Assembly: GCA_963807925.1 (NCBI GenBank)
Contig: CAWEDP010000001.1
Span: 248,001-312,000, forward strand
Direction of reading: 5' to 3'
Length of the DNA: 64,000 nucleotides
From: CAWEDP01 sp963807925
GTDB taxonomy: Bacteria; Acidobacteriota; Vicinamibacteria; Vicinamibacterales; CAVVIG01
The translations under genes were made by a program, and so were the position numbers. Each line of letters opens with the position of its first letter. The stretch's first letter is position 1. Below, in pieces: positions 37,492 through 47,319 of the stretch. The notes under the pieces are model-generated. The model had not been told where the DNA came from. It was given only the letters and a program-made list of their open reading frames with translations, and ran no database searches.

Positions 37492-39255
37492 TCAGCTGGC
37501 GGCGGCTACGGCCGTCGCTTCGTCCCGCGCCGGGAACCGCATCGTGAAGGCCGTGCCCCGGCCGAGCTCGCTCTCGACGGCGATCGTGCCGCCGAGCTGC
37601 TCCACGATCCGTTTCGTGATCGCGAGCCCCAGTCCCAGTCCCCGGCGCTTGGTCGTCACGAAATCGTCGAAAATCGCCTTGAGCCGCTCCGCGGCGATGC
37701 CGGATCCGGTGTCCGCGACCCGAATCTGCACGTGGCCGCCGTCCCGGGCCGTCGTCACCAGGACGCGGCCTCCTGGCGGCGTCGCCTGGATGGCGTTCGT
37801 GATCAGGTTGCGATAGACGCGGCTGAGCGCGAACCGATCGCCCTCGATGACGAGCGTGTCCGCCGCATACTCCGCCTGGACCGTCACACCCACCCGCTCG
37901 CCGTCCAGCCGCAGGCCGTCGATGATGTCGGCGATCGACCGGTTCACCTCGAGAGGAAAACGTTCCACGGGCCGCGGCTTAACAACGTTCCGCAGGTCGT
38001 CCATGAATCGCTTGAGGTTGTCGAGCTCGCGTTCGATGGTCGCCCGAATCGACTGTCGCGAATCGCTGTCGAGATCGTCGCGGACGATCAGCCGCGAGCT
38101 GTTTCCGAGGTTCTGGATGGGATGCGACAGATCGTGGACGAGGCCGGCGACCATGCGGCCGATGACGGCCTGACGTTCCTGCCGCTTCACATTCTCCTGC
38201 AGCTCGATGAGCTTGTCGGCCATGGTGTTGAAGGCGGTGCCGAGGTCCGAGAATTCGTCCCCGGTCCGGATGTCCACGCGCTCCTCGAAGTGGCCGGAGG
38301 CGACCGTCTGCGTCGCCGCTTTCAGCGCCAGGATGGGGCGAATGAACGAGCGGCCGAAGAAGTAACCGGCCGCCCCGATAGCGAACAGGGCCACGGCGAT
38401 GGCGGCGAACAGCTGTCGCTGGAGCCTCGTGGCCGTCCCATACGCCTCGTCGGTCGGCTGTTCCACGATCATCGTCCACCCGAGCGGCGTGATCCGCGCC
38501 GCCACTCCCAACTGGTGCCGATTGTCCTCGTCGTCGTACTCGCTCGAGACCGGCGCCTCGCCCGTCGAGCTGCGGAGCGCCCGGACGAGGGGGTGGTCGG
38601 CCATGTTGCGCCCGGAGGCGACGAGCCCCTTCTTGTCCGGGTTGCCATGGGCGACAAGCTGGCCATTCCGCGCGACGACCATGGCGTAGCCGTGTTCGCC
38701 GATCCGGATGCGATCGACGGTCCGCCACATCTCCTCGAGGCTGAACTCCCCGGTGAGCCACCCTGAGGGGCGCGTCAGCCGGGTCAAATGGATGCCGAAC
38801 TCAGCCGTGGGCAACAGGTCGTCGTCGACGCGGATCGGCGACATGGCGACCCCTTCGAGCGTCAACGCCGGATCCCTGGGAATCTGCAGCTTCGGCGGGC
38901 CGATGCGGCTGGAGGCGACCACCGCGCCAGACTCCTCGAAGAGCGTGATCTCGTGGAACTCGCGGAAGCGGATCACGTAGTTGCGCAGGATCGTCTGCTG
39001 CTGATCGGGCGTCAGTCCGGTTTCCTGCAGGTCGGCGGCGAGCGCCTTCAGCAGTTGCGCGTTGGTCGTGATGTAGCGGCGGATCTCCTCTGCGGCCCGC
39101 GTGGCGACGTTCTGGTTGCCGGTGACGATGGAATCGTGCGTGCCGTGCTGCAGCGAAATGAGCGACATGACGCCGTAGGCGAGCAGAGGGGCCACGGCGG
39201 CCACGGCGAGCAGCAGCGCGAATCTGGTCGCGATGTGGCGGGTCCTCGGCAGCAT
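37492..39255 (-). CDS. Sensor histidine kinase, Cache-HAMP-HisKA-HATPase
   Basis: The 587-residue protein has a first membrane helix ('FALLLAVAAVAPLLAYGVMSLISL') and a periplasmic Cache-type domain to about residue 280 ('GEHGYAMVVARNGQLVAHGNPDKKG' is a typical Cache strand-loop). A second helix ('LFAAIAVALFAIGAAGYFFG') leads into HAMP ('RSFIRPILALKAATQTVASGHFEERVDI'). The phospho-His is in 'AGLVHDLSHPIQNLGN'. The ATPase has 'YRNLITNAIQATPPGG' (N box), 'VADTGSGIAAERL' (G1) and 'RGLGLGLAITKRIVEQLGG' (G2). It is 14 bases downstream of the solute-binding lipoprotein gene. Its natural partner is the NtrC-type regulator at the head of the locus. Confidence 0.9.
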   Translation of the reverse strand: MLPRTRHIATRFALLLAVAAVAPLLAYGVMSLISLQHGTHDSIVTGNQNVATRAAEEIRRYITTNAQLLKALAADLQETGLTPDQQQTILRNYVIRFREFHEITLFEESGAVVASSRIGPPKLQIPRDPALTLEGVAMSPIRVDDDLLPTAEFGIHLTRLTRPSGWLTGEFSLEEMWRTVDRIRIGEHGYAMVVARNGQLVAHGNPDKKGLVASGRNMADHPLVRALRSSTGEAPVSSEYDDEDNRHQLGVAARITPLGWTMIVEQPTDEAYGTATRLQRQLFAAIAVALFAIGAAGYFFGRSFIRPILALKAATQTVASGHFEERVDIRTGDEFSDLGTAFNTMADKLIELQENVKRQERQAVIGRMVAGLVHDLSHPIQNLGNSSRLIVRDDLDSDSRQSIRATIERELDNLKRFMDDLRNVVKPRPVERFPLEVNRSIADIIDGLRLDGERVGVTVQAEYAADTLVIEGDRFALSRVYRNLITNAIQATPPGGRVLVTTARDGGHVQIRVADTGSGIAAERLKAIFDDFVTTKRRGLGLGLAITKRIVEQLGGTIAVESELGRGTAFTMRFPARDEATAVAAAS

Positions 39256-39269
39256 GCGCTTCCAGGATT

Positions 39270-40752
39270 CTACTTCTGACTCTGACGAGCCATCCTCTGG
39301 CCTTCGGCCGGCCGCCAGAGCTGCAGCGTGCGCAGGACGGCGTTGTCGGGATCCGGCGCCACCTCGAACCGGGTGCTCACGACGCGCGCGCGCTCTCCCC
39401 AGGCCAGGAAGATGGCGGGCGGGTCGTCGACGATCGCCCGCTCGAAGGCGGCCACACCGTTTCGGTACGCGTCGTCAGACGGGGCGTGGCGAATCGAGTC
39501 GAGCGCTTTGTCGACGTCCGGGTTGACATAGCCCCCCCAGTTGTTGGGCGCCCCGGAGTGCCAGAACAGATAGCTGCGGGCGAGGTTCGGCCCGAGCTCG
39601 ACGTCTCCCAGCACGGCGTCGAAATCGCCTGACACGAGCCGGCTGACGGCTTGTTCGGCCGACACGAGCTCGATATCGAGATCGACGCCGGTGGCTTGCA
39701 ACTGCCGCTGGACGATCAGCGCGAGACGCTCAAGCGAGCTGTCGGTGAACAGGCACTTCAGGCGCGGCTTCACGTGTCGGACATCGACGGGGTGGGGATC
39801 ATAGCGAAATCGCGGCAGGTCGGTCGCGAAGGCCCAGTGCTGCGGCAGGATCGCGGCGTCTGCAGGAATCCCGTGTCCTCTGAACACCTCGGCCACGAGC
39901 GCGGAGCGATCGATGGCCGCGTTCAATTCGCGTCGAAAACGGGCGTCGTTCAGATACGGCTTTCGCAGGTTCAACAACACGACGTACGCGTAGCCGCGTT
40001 GAAACCGGAAGATCTTGACCTGACTCGAGGATTCGAGCGACTCGAACGCGTCGGACCCGACGTCGTACAGCATGTCGACCTGGCCGCGCAGCATGTCGGC
40101 CCATGCCGCGCGGACCGACGAGTATGGCTTGAAGCTGATTTGATCGATGAGCGGCTTCCCGCCATGGTAGCCGGCATTTGCGGGCATCGCGATCTCGCGG
40201 CCCTGGCCGGACACGTAGAACGGCCCTGTTCCCGCCGACGGCGAATCGGGATCGGCGAACGGGATGTCGTCGTCGAGACGTTCGAGAACGAACGGGGACG
40301 GCTGTCGCAGGACGAACTCGACCTCGCGATCCGTCGGAGCCCGGATCTCCTGGACGTCGGAGTAGATCGGCCCGAGCGCCGCCGGCGCCCTCGCCAGGAG
40401 AATGGAGCGGATGACGGCGGCGGTCGCCGGTCTTCCGCTGTGAAACGTGAGCGACGGGGGCAGGTGAATGCGTAACAGACGCCCGTGGTCGGAAACCGAC
40501 CAGCTTTCCGCCATCCGCGGGAGGGGACGACCGTTGCGCTGAATGGTCAGCAGCGCCTCGATCGCGATATTCATGGCGGCGCGGCGCACCGCCACGTCGG
40601 GCCTTTGCCCCTCACCGAGGCCGTAGCCGATGCGCAGTGTCGTGGGTGCACGCGAGGTCCGGGTGTCGGACCACCGTTCGCAGCCGGAGACAACGAGGAA
40701 GAGGCAGAGAGACAGCCCGATCGACAGGGCAGTGACCAGGGCTGGCCTTCAC
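39270..40752 (-). CDS. Solute-binding lipoprotein, ABC transporter family 5 (peptide-binding type), N-terminal frameshift
   Basis: The clean frame (39270-40595 and on up to about 40738) is a family-5 extracellular solute-binding protein: 'LPRMAESWSVSDHGRLLRIHLPPSLTFHSGRP', 'GTGPFYV', 'LDDARFRREL'-like 'YLNDARFRRELNAAIDRSALV'. Upstream, still in frame, the codons read 'LVTALSIGLSLCLFLVVSGC', a lipoprotein signal with lipobox VSGC, but no ATG/GTG/TTG is available before a stop. Dropping one C in the CCC run at 40739-40741 joins GTG 40752 (after AGGAG) to give 'MKASLVTALSIGLSLC'. Alternatively it uses a CTG start. No ABC permease or ATPase genes are adjacent, so it may bind peptide for sensing rather than import. 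Confidence 0.78.
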
Positions 40753-40799
40753 GCTCCTCTTGATCGTTGCCTTGCGGCTGCTATCAACGACGAGCGTTG

Positions 40800-40880
40800 T
40801 TAGATGTCTTCGTCCAGGAAAATGGGGCATCCTCGGACCGGCTTCAGGCTGTTGCCCTTCTTGACAATCTTGATCTTCAT
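40800..40880 (-). CDS. 26-residue single-cysteine peptide, probable RiPP precursor
   Basis: This gene is too short for routine gene calling. It encodes 26 residues: a basic first part (residues 1-17, 'MKIKIVKKGNSLKPVRG') and a C-terminal part with the only Cys (Cys18) followed by Pro-Ile-Phe-Leu and an acidic end, Asp-Glu-Asp-Ile, then TAA. It starts 9 bases after the radical SAM/SPASM gene, and its ribosome binding site overlaps that gene's stop codon. A basic leader with a short Cys-containing tail next to a SPASM maturase is the logic of radical-SAM-modified peptides (sactipeptides, ranthipeptides, PqqA, mycofactocin). I cannot match it to a named precursor family. Confidence 0.75.
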   Translation of the reverse strand: MKIKIVKKGNSLKPVRGCPIFLDEDI

Positions 40881-40886
40881 TGTAGT

Positions 40887-40892
40887 CTCCTA
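40887..40892 (-). promoter_or_regulatory. Ribosome binding site of the precursor peptide
   Basis: TAGGAG contains the TAG stop of the radical SAM gene and sits 6 bases (ACTACA) before the peptide's ATG. This near-ideal site, where neighbouring starts have weak ones, is the main evidence that the peptide is translated, and in quantity. Confidence 0.75.
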
Positions 40893-42305
40893 CGCAAGAC
40901 TGGCGGTTTCGTGCGCCAGCGCGATGAGCGCCGATTCGAAGGCCGGCTTGTGACATGTCGGCAGGTTCATGTCGCCAAGCTGTGTGTGTGACGCCGTTAC
41001 GCATCCACCCGCACACACCGGGATGAACGCGCAATCTCCACACGCTTTCCACGGACTGAGTCGATCGAATTGCCGGCGAGTTTCGACCCGGCGTGCGTCG
41101 GTCCGTCCGTCGATGTGGCCGGTCGACAGCCCGAGATCGCCGGTGAAGCCAGGGCAGGCGTAGAGCGACCCGTCGGGCCCGATGGTGTGCGCGTTGCCGT
41201 GATGCACGTGGCAGGGGCCGTTGTGGACGCCGTCCGGTGTCGAGAAGCCGTGACGCCGCGTCTCCTGGCGAAGAAACTCCATCTTGGTGTCGAGGAAGCC
41301 GCACGAGTCGCAGACCGAGCCGCCGCCCTTGCCGACCGCGGTCATGCAGGTGCCGCCGAGCGGGTTGCCGTCGGCGCCGATCGGGATGAGCGGAAGGACG
41401 CCCTTGGGCGCCGGCACGTCGGTGCGCACGACCGGTTTGAAGTTGACCTTGGCGAGCTTGTCGGCGAAGTCCTGCTCGCTCAGGAATCGGAGCAGATCCG
41501 GATAGCTCTCGACCGAGCTCTCGTCGAAGTTGCCGCCGATCGCCACCTTCACCCGCGGCGCGATCACGCGGATGTTCTCGATGATGCGGTCGAAGGTGCC
41601 CTGGCCGCCGCGCAGCGGACGCATGCGGTTGTGGGCGTCGCGGTCGCCGTCGAGCGTAATCTTGACGCTGCGCAGGCCGCGGGGCTGCAGGCGATCGACC
41701 ACCGCGGGCGTCATCAGCAGTCCGTTGGTGATGATGCTGATGCTCATGCGAAGGCCGCGTGCCTGGGTCGCCGCCCAGGTGCGATCCGCCAGGTCGTACA
41801 TGACCGGCAGATTCAGCAGCGGTTCGCCCCCGAAGAACGAGAGCGCGAAACGCTCGGGCCTCACCCGATCCAGCTCGCTTTCGATCCACCGGGCGACACG
41901 CGCCGAGGTCTCGAGCGTCATGCGCTCGGCGAACCGGTTGTAGTCGTCGCGATCGCCCTGATAGCAGTAGTCGCAGGCGAAGTTGCACTGGAGCGTGGTC
42001 AGCACCGTCACGTGGAGCTCGGCGGCGTCGTCCTTCACCTCTGCGAGGTACGCGTCGAGGCGGCGGCGTTCATCGGCGCGATCGCCGACCACGAACCCGT
42101 TCTCGCGGAGCGTTTCGATGGCCTCCAGCTCATCCTCGCGAAGCCCCTCGAGGGGCAGCCCTTCGGGGCGGCTGACCCGCTCGAGCAGCGCCGCCACGTC
42201 GGTCGTCACCAGGATCTGGGCGTCGGTCAGCGTGTTCATCAGGAACACTTCGTTGCGCTCGGGGAGCGGAACACGCAGATTGAAGAGCGAGGACTGGACG
42301 GTCAT
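40890..42305 (-). CDS. Radical SAM/SPASM peptide maturase
   Basis: The 471-residue enzyme has the radical SAM cluster CX3CX2C at Cys107, Cys111 and Cys114 ('TTLQCNFACDYCYQGD'), 'SFFGGEPLL' as the AdoMet-contacting GGE motif, and 'IITNGLLM'. The C-terminal third is a SPASM-type domain with at least ten further cysteines; the segment 'ACGDCAFIPVCAGGCVTASH' (Cys422, 425, 431, 435) binds an auxiliary 4Fe-4S cluster. The first 95 residues ('FNLRVPLPERNEVFLMNTLTDAQILVTTDVAALLERV') look like a small beta/helix domain that could recognise a leader peptide. The start is ATG 42305. It directly precedes the 26-residue peptide and follows a sigma-54 promoter. Confidence 0.88.
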   Translation of the reverse strand: MTVQSSLFNLRVPLPERNEVFLMNTLTDAQILVTTDVAALLERVSRPEGLPLEGLREDELEAIETLRENGFVVGDRADERRRLDAYLAEVKDDAAELHVTVLTTLQCNFACDYCYQGDRDDYNRFAERMTLETSARVARWIESELDRVRPERFALSFFGGEPLLNLPVMYDLADRTWAATQARGLRMSISIITNGLLMTPAVVDRLQPRGLRSVKITLDGDRDAHNRMRPLRGGQGTFDRIIENIRVIAPRVKVAIGGNFDESSVESYPDLLRFLSEQDFADKLAKVNFKPVVRTDVPAPKGVLPLIPIGADGNPLGGTCMTAVGKGGGSVCDSCGFLDTKMEFLRQETRRHGFSTPDGVHNGPCHVHHGNAHTIGPDGSLYACPGFTGDLGLSTGHIDGRTDARRVETRRQFDRLSPWKACGDCAFIPVCAGGCVTASHTQLGDMNLPTCHKPAFESALIALAHETASLA

Positions 42306-42344
42306 TTTTCGATCTTTGTATAAGGCAGCTCGGCCATAGTCGAT

Positions 42345-42360
42345 AGCAACGCGTATTCCA
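42345..42360 (-). promoter_or_regulatory. Sigma-54 (-24/-12) promoter of the radical SAM operon
   Basis: The minus strand reads TGGAATACGCGTTGCT. The GG of the -24 element and the GC of the -12 element are exactly 12 bases apart, as in TGGCAC-N5-TTGCW, and the -12 element matches fully. The predicted start is near 42335, leaving a 30-base leader before the ATG. The neighbouring upstream gene encodes a sigma-54 activator. Confidence 0.68.
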
Positions 42361-42456
42361 CAGCTGGCGATATCGAGCTGTCGCAGAAAATGCCAAGAAA
42401 GAGTGCAGTAAATGCAACGAGGGCAGTTACGGCGTCCACCGGCCTCTTGGGCGCGC

Positions 42457-42470
42457 GGCAACGGATTGCC
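42457..42470. promoter_or_regulatory. Inverted repeat, possible activator site (proximal)
   Basis: GGCAA-CGGA-TTGCC is a perfect 5-4-5 dyad about 128 bases upstream of the predicted sigma-54 transcription start, within the range where NtrC-type activators bind. Confidence 0.4.
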
Positions 42471-42548
42471 CGGCGGGAGCGCTCGAGGGCAGAGAAAATC
42501 CAGATTACACGCGACGCTGCAAGGAATTAAGCGCCGCTGGTCAACCCC

Positions 42549-42564
42549 TTGGCCGCGAGGCCAA
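42549..42564. promoter_or_regulatory. Inverted repeat, possible activator site (distal)
   Basis: TTGGCC-GCGA-GGCCAA is a perfect 6-4-6 dyad just after the response regulator stop and about 220 bases upstream of the sigma-54 start. Its centre is 93 bases from the second dyad. It lacks a T-tract, so a terminator is less likely than an enhancer site. Confidence 0.45.
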
Positions 42565-42581
42565 TTTCTTGACTGCCGCGT

Positions 42582-43972
<1,391 letters not shown>

Positions 43973-44112
43973 GAAGCGGTCAGCGGCCTGCGCCAAACCG
44001 CGGCCATTGTCTCAGGCAGCGCAGGCGAATACAAGGCGCGGCGGCCGAGCGGCGTGGCAGCGGCCGCCGTTCTTGACACCGTCGGAAGCGCTTCGATAAG
44101 GTGGGCGCCTCG

Positions 44113-44349
44113 ATGATGCAGTGGACCGTTTCGGGCGTGGCTCTGCTGGTCGCAGCCGTTGCGCTGATACGCACGCGCCGGACGACGAAGCGCCTCGAGC
44201 GGGTGCTGGAGTCCTATTGGGATCTGCGGTACGAGCTCGGGCAGCTGCAGGCCCGAGTGAACCGCCTCGAACCGACCACCTCACCGGCGCAGCCCGCTCC
44301 CGGAGACGGGTCCGCCACCTTCGTCCCGCTGTCCTCGCTCAAGCGCTGA
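44113..44349 (+). CDS. Small membrane-anchored coiled-coil protein
   Basis: The product of 78 residues has one N-terminal membrane helix ('WTVSGVALLVAAVALI') followed by a basic stop-transfer segment ('RTRRTTKRLERV') and a heptad-rich helix ('LESYWDLRYELGQLQARVNRLEP'). The tail is Pro/Ser-rich. I do not recognise a family. It diverges from the response regulator gene and precedes the lipoamide dehydrogenase gene by about 110 bases. ATG 44113 follows AAGGTGG. Confidence 0.6.
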   Translation: MMQWTVSGVALLVAAVALIRTRRTTKRLERVLESYWDLRYELGQLQARVNRLEPTTSPAQPAPGDGSATFVPLSSLKR

Positions 44350-44460
44350 CGACACCTCCCGCGCGCGGCGGTGCCGACAAACTGTGAAAGAATGTTCGGA
44401 CGCGTCGATGCTCCCGCGACGAGCGCGCAGCAGGACGGGGCTGCCGGACCGAGAACAGCC

Positions 44461-45900
44461 GTGGCCAACGAGTACGATCTCATCGTGGTGGGCGCTGGAA
44501 CAGGTGGATACGTCGCGGCGATTCGCGGCGCCCAGCTCGGCATGAAGGTCGCCGTCGTCGAGAAGCAGAAGGCTCTGGGCGGCACCTGTTTGCTGTGGGG
44601 CTGCATTCCGACCAAGGCGCTGCTCGAGCACGCGCACGCCCTGAAAATCGTCCGGCAGTCCGGGGAGTGGGGCATCACTCTCGGAGGCGCTGCGGGCGCC
44701 GCGGGAGCCGTGGACGTCGGCGTCGACATGGCGCAGGTGCAGGCGCGCAAGGATCGCATCGTCGCCGGGATCACCAAGGGCGTCGAGTTCCTGTTCCGGA
44801 AGAACAAGATCGACTGGATCAAGGGGACGGCGCGGCTCACCGGGCGCCTCGGCGTCGAGGTGTTCGAGGGCGACGCGCAGATGCTGCGGGCGCGACGCGA
44901 AATCATCGTCGCGACCGGCTCGAGTCCGAAAAGCGTGCCGGGCGTCGTCATCGACCGCAAGCGCATCATCACGAGCGACGAGGCGATCCACCTGAAACAG
45001 GTACCCAAGTCGATCGCGATCATGGGCGCGGGCGCGGTCGGCGTCGAGTTCGCGTCGATCTTCCGACGCTTCGGCAGCCAGGTCACGATTCTCGAGCTGC
45101 TGCCGCGGCTGGTGCCGGTTGAGGACGAAGCGGTGTCGGCCGAGCTCGAGAAGTCCTTTCGCAAGCAGGGGATCGTCTGTCACACCGGTGCGAAGGTGAC
45201 GTCGGCCCGGACCGGAGCGGACCTCGTCGCCATCGACGTGCAACTGGCCGGCGGCACGACCGAGCATCTTGACGTCGAGTACCTGCTCGTCGCGACCGGG
45301 CGCGGTCCCGTCACCACCGGACTCGACGCGGAACGCGTCGGCCTCGCGCTCGAGCGCGGCTACATCAAGGTCGACGCACAGTATCGAACGACCGTGCCGG
45401 GCATCTCGGCGGTCGGCGACGTCATCACACTGGGCGCGCCCGGGCACCCGCAGCTGGCCCACGTTTCGTCGGCCGAAGGCATCCTCGCGGCCGAGCGGGC
45501 CGCCGGCCAGGCGGTCCGGCCGCTCAACTACGATCACGTACCAGGCTGCACGTACTGTGATCCGGAAATCGGCAGCGTCGGGTTGACCGAAACGGAAGCA
45601 CGGGAGCGCGGCTACGACGTCCGGGTCGGCGTCTTCCCGTTCGGGGTCCTCGGGCGGGCCAAGATGGCGAACGAGACGGAAGGTTTCGTCAAGATCGTCG
45701 CGGAGAGCAGGAACGACGAACTGCTGGGCGTCCATATGATCGGACTGCGAGCCACCGAGCTCGTTGCCGAGGCGACTGTCGCGCTGCGCCTCGAGAGCAC
45801 GGTGGAAGAGCTGGTGCGGACCATCCACGCCCACCCGACGATGGCCGAAGCAATCGGCGAAGCGGCGCACGCCGTGCACGGTGCGGCGATCCACCTGTGA
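44461..45900 (+). CDS. lpdA: Dihydrolipoyl dehydrogenase (E3)
   Basis: The flavoprotein of about 479 residues has FAD motif 'YDLIVVGAGTGGYVAAIRGAQLGMKVAVVE', redox disulfide CX4C in 'GGTCLLWGCIPTKALL', NAD motif 'SIAIMGAGAVGVEFASIFRRFG' and the catalytic His-Glu in 'HAHPTMAEAIGEAAH'. It reoxidises lipoamide of 2-oxo acid dehydrogenase complexes. It is followed by the E2 gene after 66 bases and then lipB, a clear functional cluster; E1 is not in the window. The GTG at 44461 gives the standard N-terminus; ATG 44392 is possible. Confidence 0.93.
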   Translation: MANEYDLIVVGAGTGGYVAAIRGAQLGMKVAVVEKQKALGGTCLLWGCIPTKALLEHAHALKIVRQSGEWGITLGGAAGAAGAVDVGVDMAQVQARKDRIVAGITKGVEFLFRKNKIDWIKGTARLTGRLGVEVFEGDAQMLRARREIIVATGSSPKSVPGVVIDRKRIITSDEAIHLKQVPKSIAIMGAGAVGVEFASIFRRFGSQVTILELLPRLVPVEDEAVSAELEKSFRKQGIVCHTGAKVTSARTGADLVAIDVQLAGGTTEHLDVEYLLVATGRGPVTTGLDAERVGLALERGYIKVDAQYRTTVPGISAVGDVITLGAPGHPQLAHVSSAEGILAAERAAGQAVRPLNYDHVPGCTYCDPEIGSVGLTETEARERGYDVRVGVFPFGVLGRAKMANETEGFVKIVAESRNDELLGVHMIGLRATELVAEATVALRLESTVEELVRTIHAHPTMAEAIGEAAHAVHGAAIHL

Positions 45901-45966
45901 AGACAGTCACGATTCGCCCTGGTGGCCGACCTCCAGGGGCGAGTCGTCACTGCTGAAGTGAGCGAC

Positions 45967-47319
45967 ATGCCTACCGACGTCGTGATGCCGCAGATGGGCG
46001 AATCGATCGCCGAGGGGACGATCGTCCGCTGGATCAAGCAGGTCGGGGATCAGGTGGCGCGCGACGAGCCGCTCTTCGAGATCTCGACCGACAAGGTGGA
46101 CGCAGAGATTCCGTCGCCGGCCGCTGGCGTCGTCGCCGAGATCCGGGTCAAGGAAGGGGAGACGGTTCCGGTCAACAGCGTCGTCGCCGTGATTGCGCCC
46201 GCCGGGGAGCAGCCGGCCCAGGCTTCTCCGCCGGCTCGTCCCGCGGCGCCGCTCTCCCCTCGAGGCGATGACGCGCCGGCACGCGCTGCCGCCCACGAGC
46301 CCCAGCCGCCTTCTCCGCCTCCGACACCGACGGTCCCGGCGCCGCCGCCCCCAGCCGTGGCGCCGGCGGAGGAGGATGTCGAGGATCGCATTCGCCAGCG
46401 GTCATCGCCGCTCGTCCGGAAGATCGCGAAGGACAACAACATCGACATCACCCGAATCGCCGGGACGGGGATTGCCGGACGGGTCACCAAGCGCGACATC
46501 CTCGACTTCATGGCACACGGCGGCACGGCCCCGAAGACAGCCGCGCCACGGGTGTCGAGTGCACCCGCTTCGCCGGGCGCTGAACCACGCGCTTCGGAGC
46601 AAGCGGCGCCCGCCGCCGCCCGCGCTCCGGCGCCGGGGGACGTGCAGCCGATGTCGGCGATGCGGAAGAAGATTGCCGAGCACATGGTCATGAGCCGGCG
46701 GACCTCGGCTCACGTGCACTCGGTCTTCGAGGTCGACTTCGCCCGCGTCGCCAGGGTCCGCGAAGCACAGAGAGGCCAGTACGAACGGTCGGGCGCCAGA
46801 CTCACCTACCTGTCCTTCATCATCAAAGCGGTGACCGACGCGCTCCGGGCGGTGCCGGTCGTCAACGCCTCGATCGACGGCGACAACGTCGTCTATCACC
46901 GCGACGTGAACGTGGGCGTGGCGGTGGCGCTCGACTGGGGCCTGATCGTGCCGGTCGTCAAGAAGGCCGACGAATTGAACCTGCTCGGACTCAGTCGCGC
47001 CGTCGGCGATCTCGCCAATCGCGCGCGCTCGAAGCAGCTCAAGCCGGAGGAAGTTACCGGCGGCACCTTTACCATCACCAACCCCGGTGTGTTCGGGGCG
47101 CTGTTCGGCATGCCGATTATCAGTCAGCCGCAGGTCGCGATTCTGGGCGTTGGACACATCGAGAAGCGGCCCGTGGTCATCGACGATGCCATCGCGATTC
47201 GCCCGATGGGATATCTGACGCTCGGCTACGATCACCGCTTGATCGACGGGGCTGTGGCCGATGAGTTCATGTCGCACGTCAAAGACACGCTTGAGCACTG
47301 GGCTACCGCGGAAGATTGA
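45967..47319 (+). CDS. 2-oxo acid dehydrogenase E2 (dihydrolipoamide acyltransferase)
   Basis: The 450-residue protein has an N-terminal lipoyl domain ('MPQMGESIAEGTIVRWIKQVGDQVARDEPLFEISTDKVDAEIPSP', lipoyl Lys in 'TDKVDAE'). An Ala/Pro-rich linker follows, then a peripheral subunit-binding domain ('SSPLVRKIAKDNNIDITRIAGTGIAGRVTKRDIL'), a second linker, and a catalytic domain ending with 'GYDHRLIDGAVADEF', whose His and Asp are catalytic. The pattern is nearest to SucB/branched-chain E2; which acyl group it carries is not decided by the sequence. The ATG at 45967 starts the lipoyl domain directly. Confidence 0.92.
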   Translation: MPTDVVMPQMGESIAEGTIVRWIKQVGDQVARDEPLFEISTDKVDAEIPSPAAGVVAEIRVKEGETVPVNSVVAVIAPAGEQPAQASPPARPAAPLSPRGDDAPARAAAHEPQPPSPPPTPTVPAPPPPAVAPAEEDVEDRIRQRSSPLVRKIAKDNNIDITRIAGTGIAGRVTKRDILDFMAHGGTAPKTAAPRVSSAPASPGAEPRASEQAAPAAARAPAPGDVQPMSAMRKKIAEHMVMSRRTSAHVHSVFEVDFARVARVREAQRGQYERSGARLTYLSFIIKAVTDALRAVPVVNASIDGDNVVYHRDVNVGVAVALDWGLIVPVVKKADELNLLGLSRAVGDLANRARSKQLKPEEVTGGTFTITNPGVFGALFGMPIISQPQVAILGVGHIEKRPVVIDDAIAIRPMGYLTLGYDHRLIDGAVADEFMSHVKDTLEHWATAED

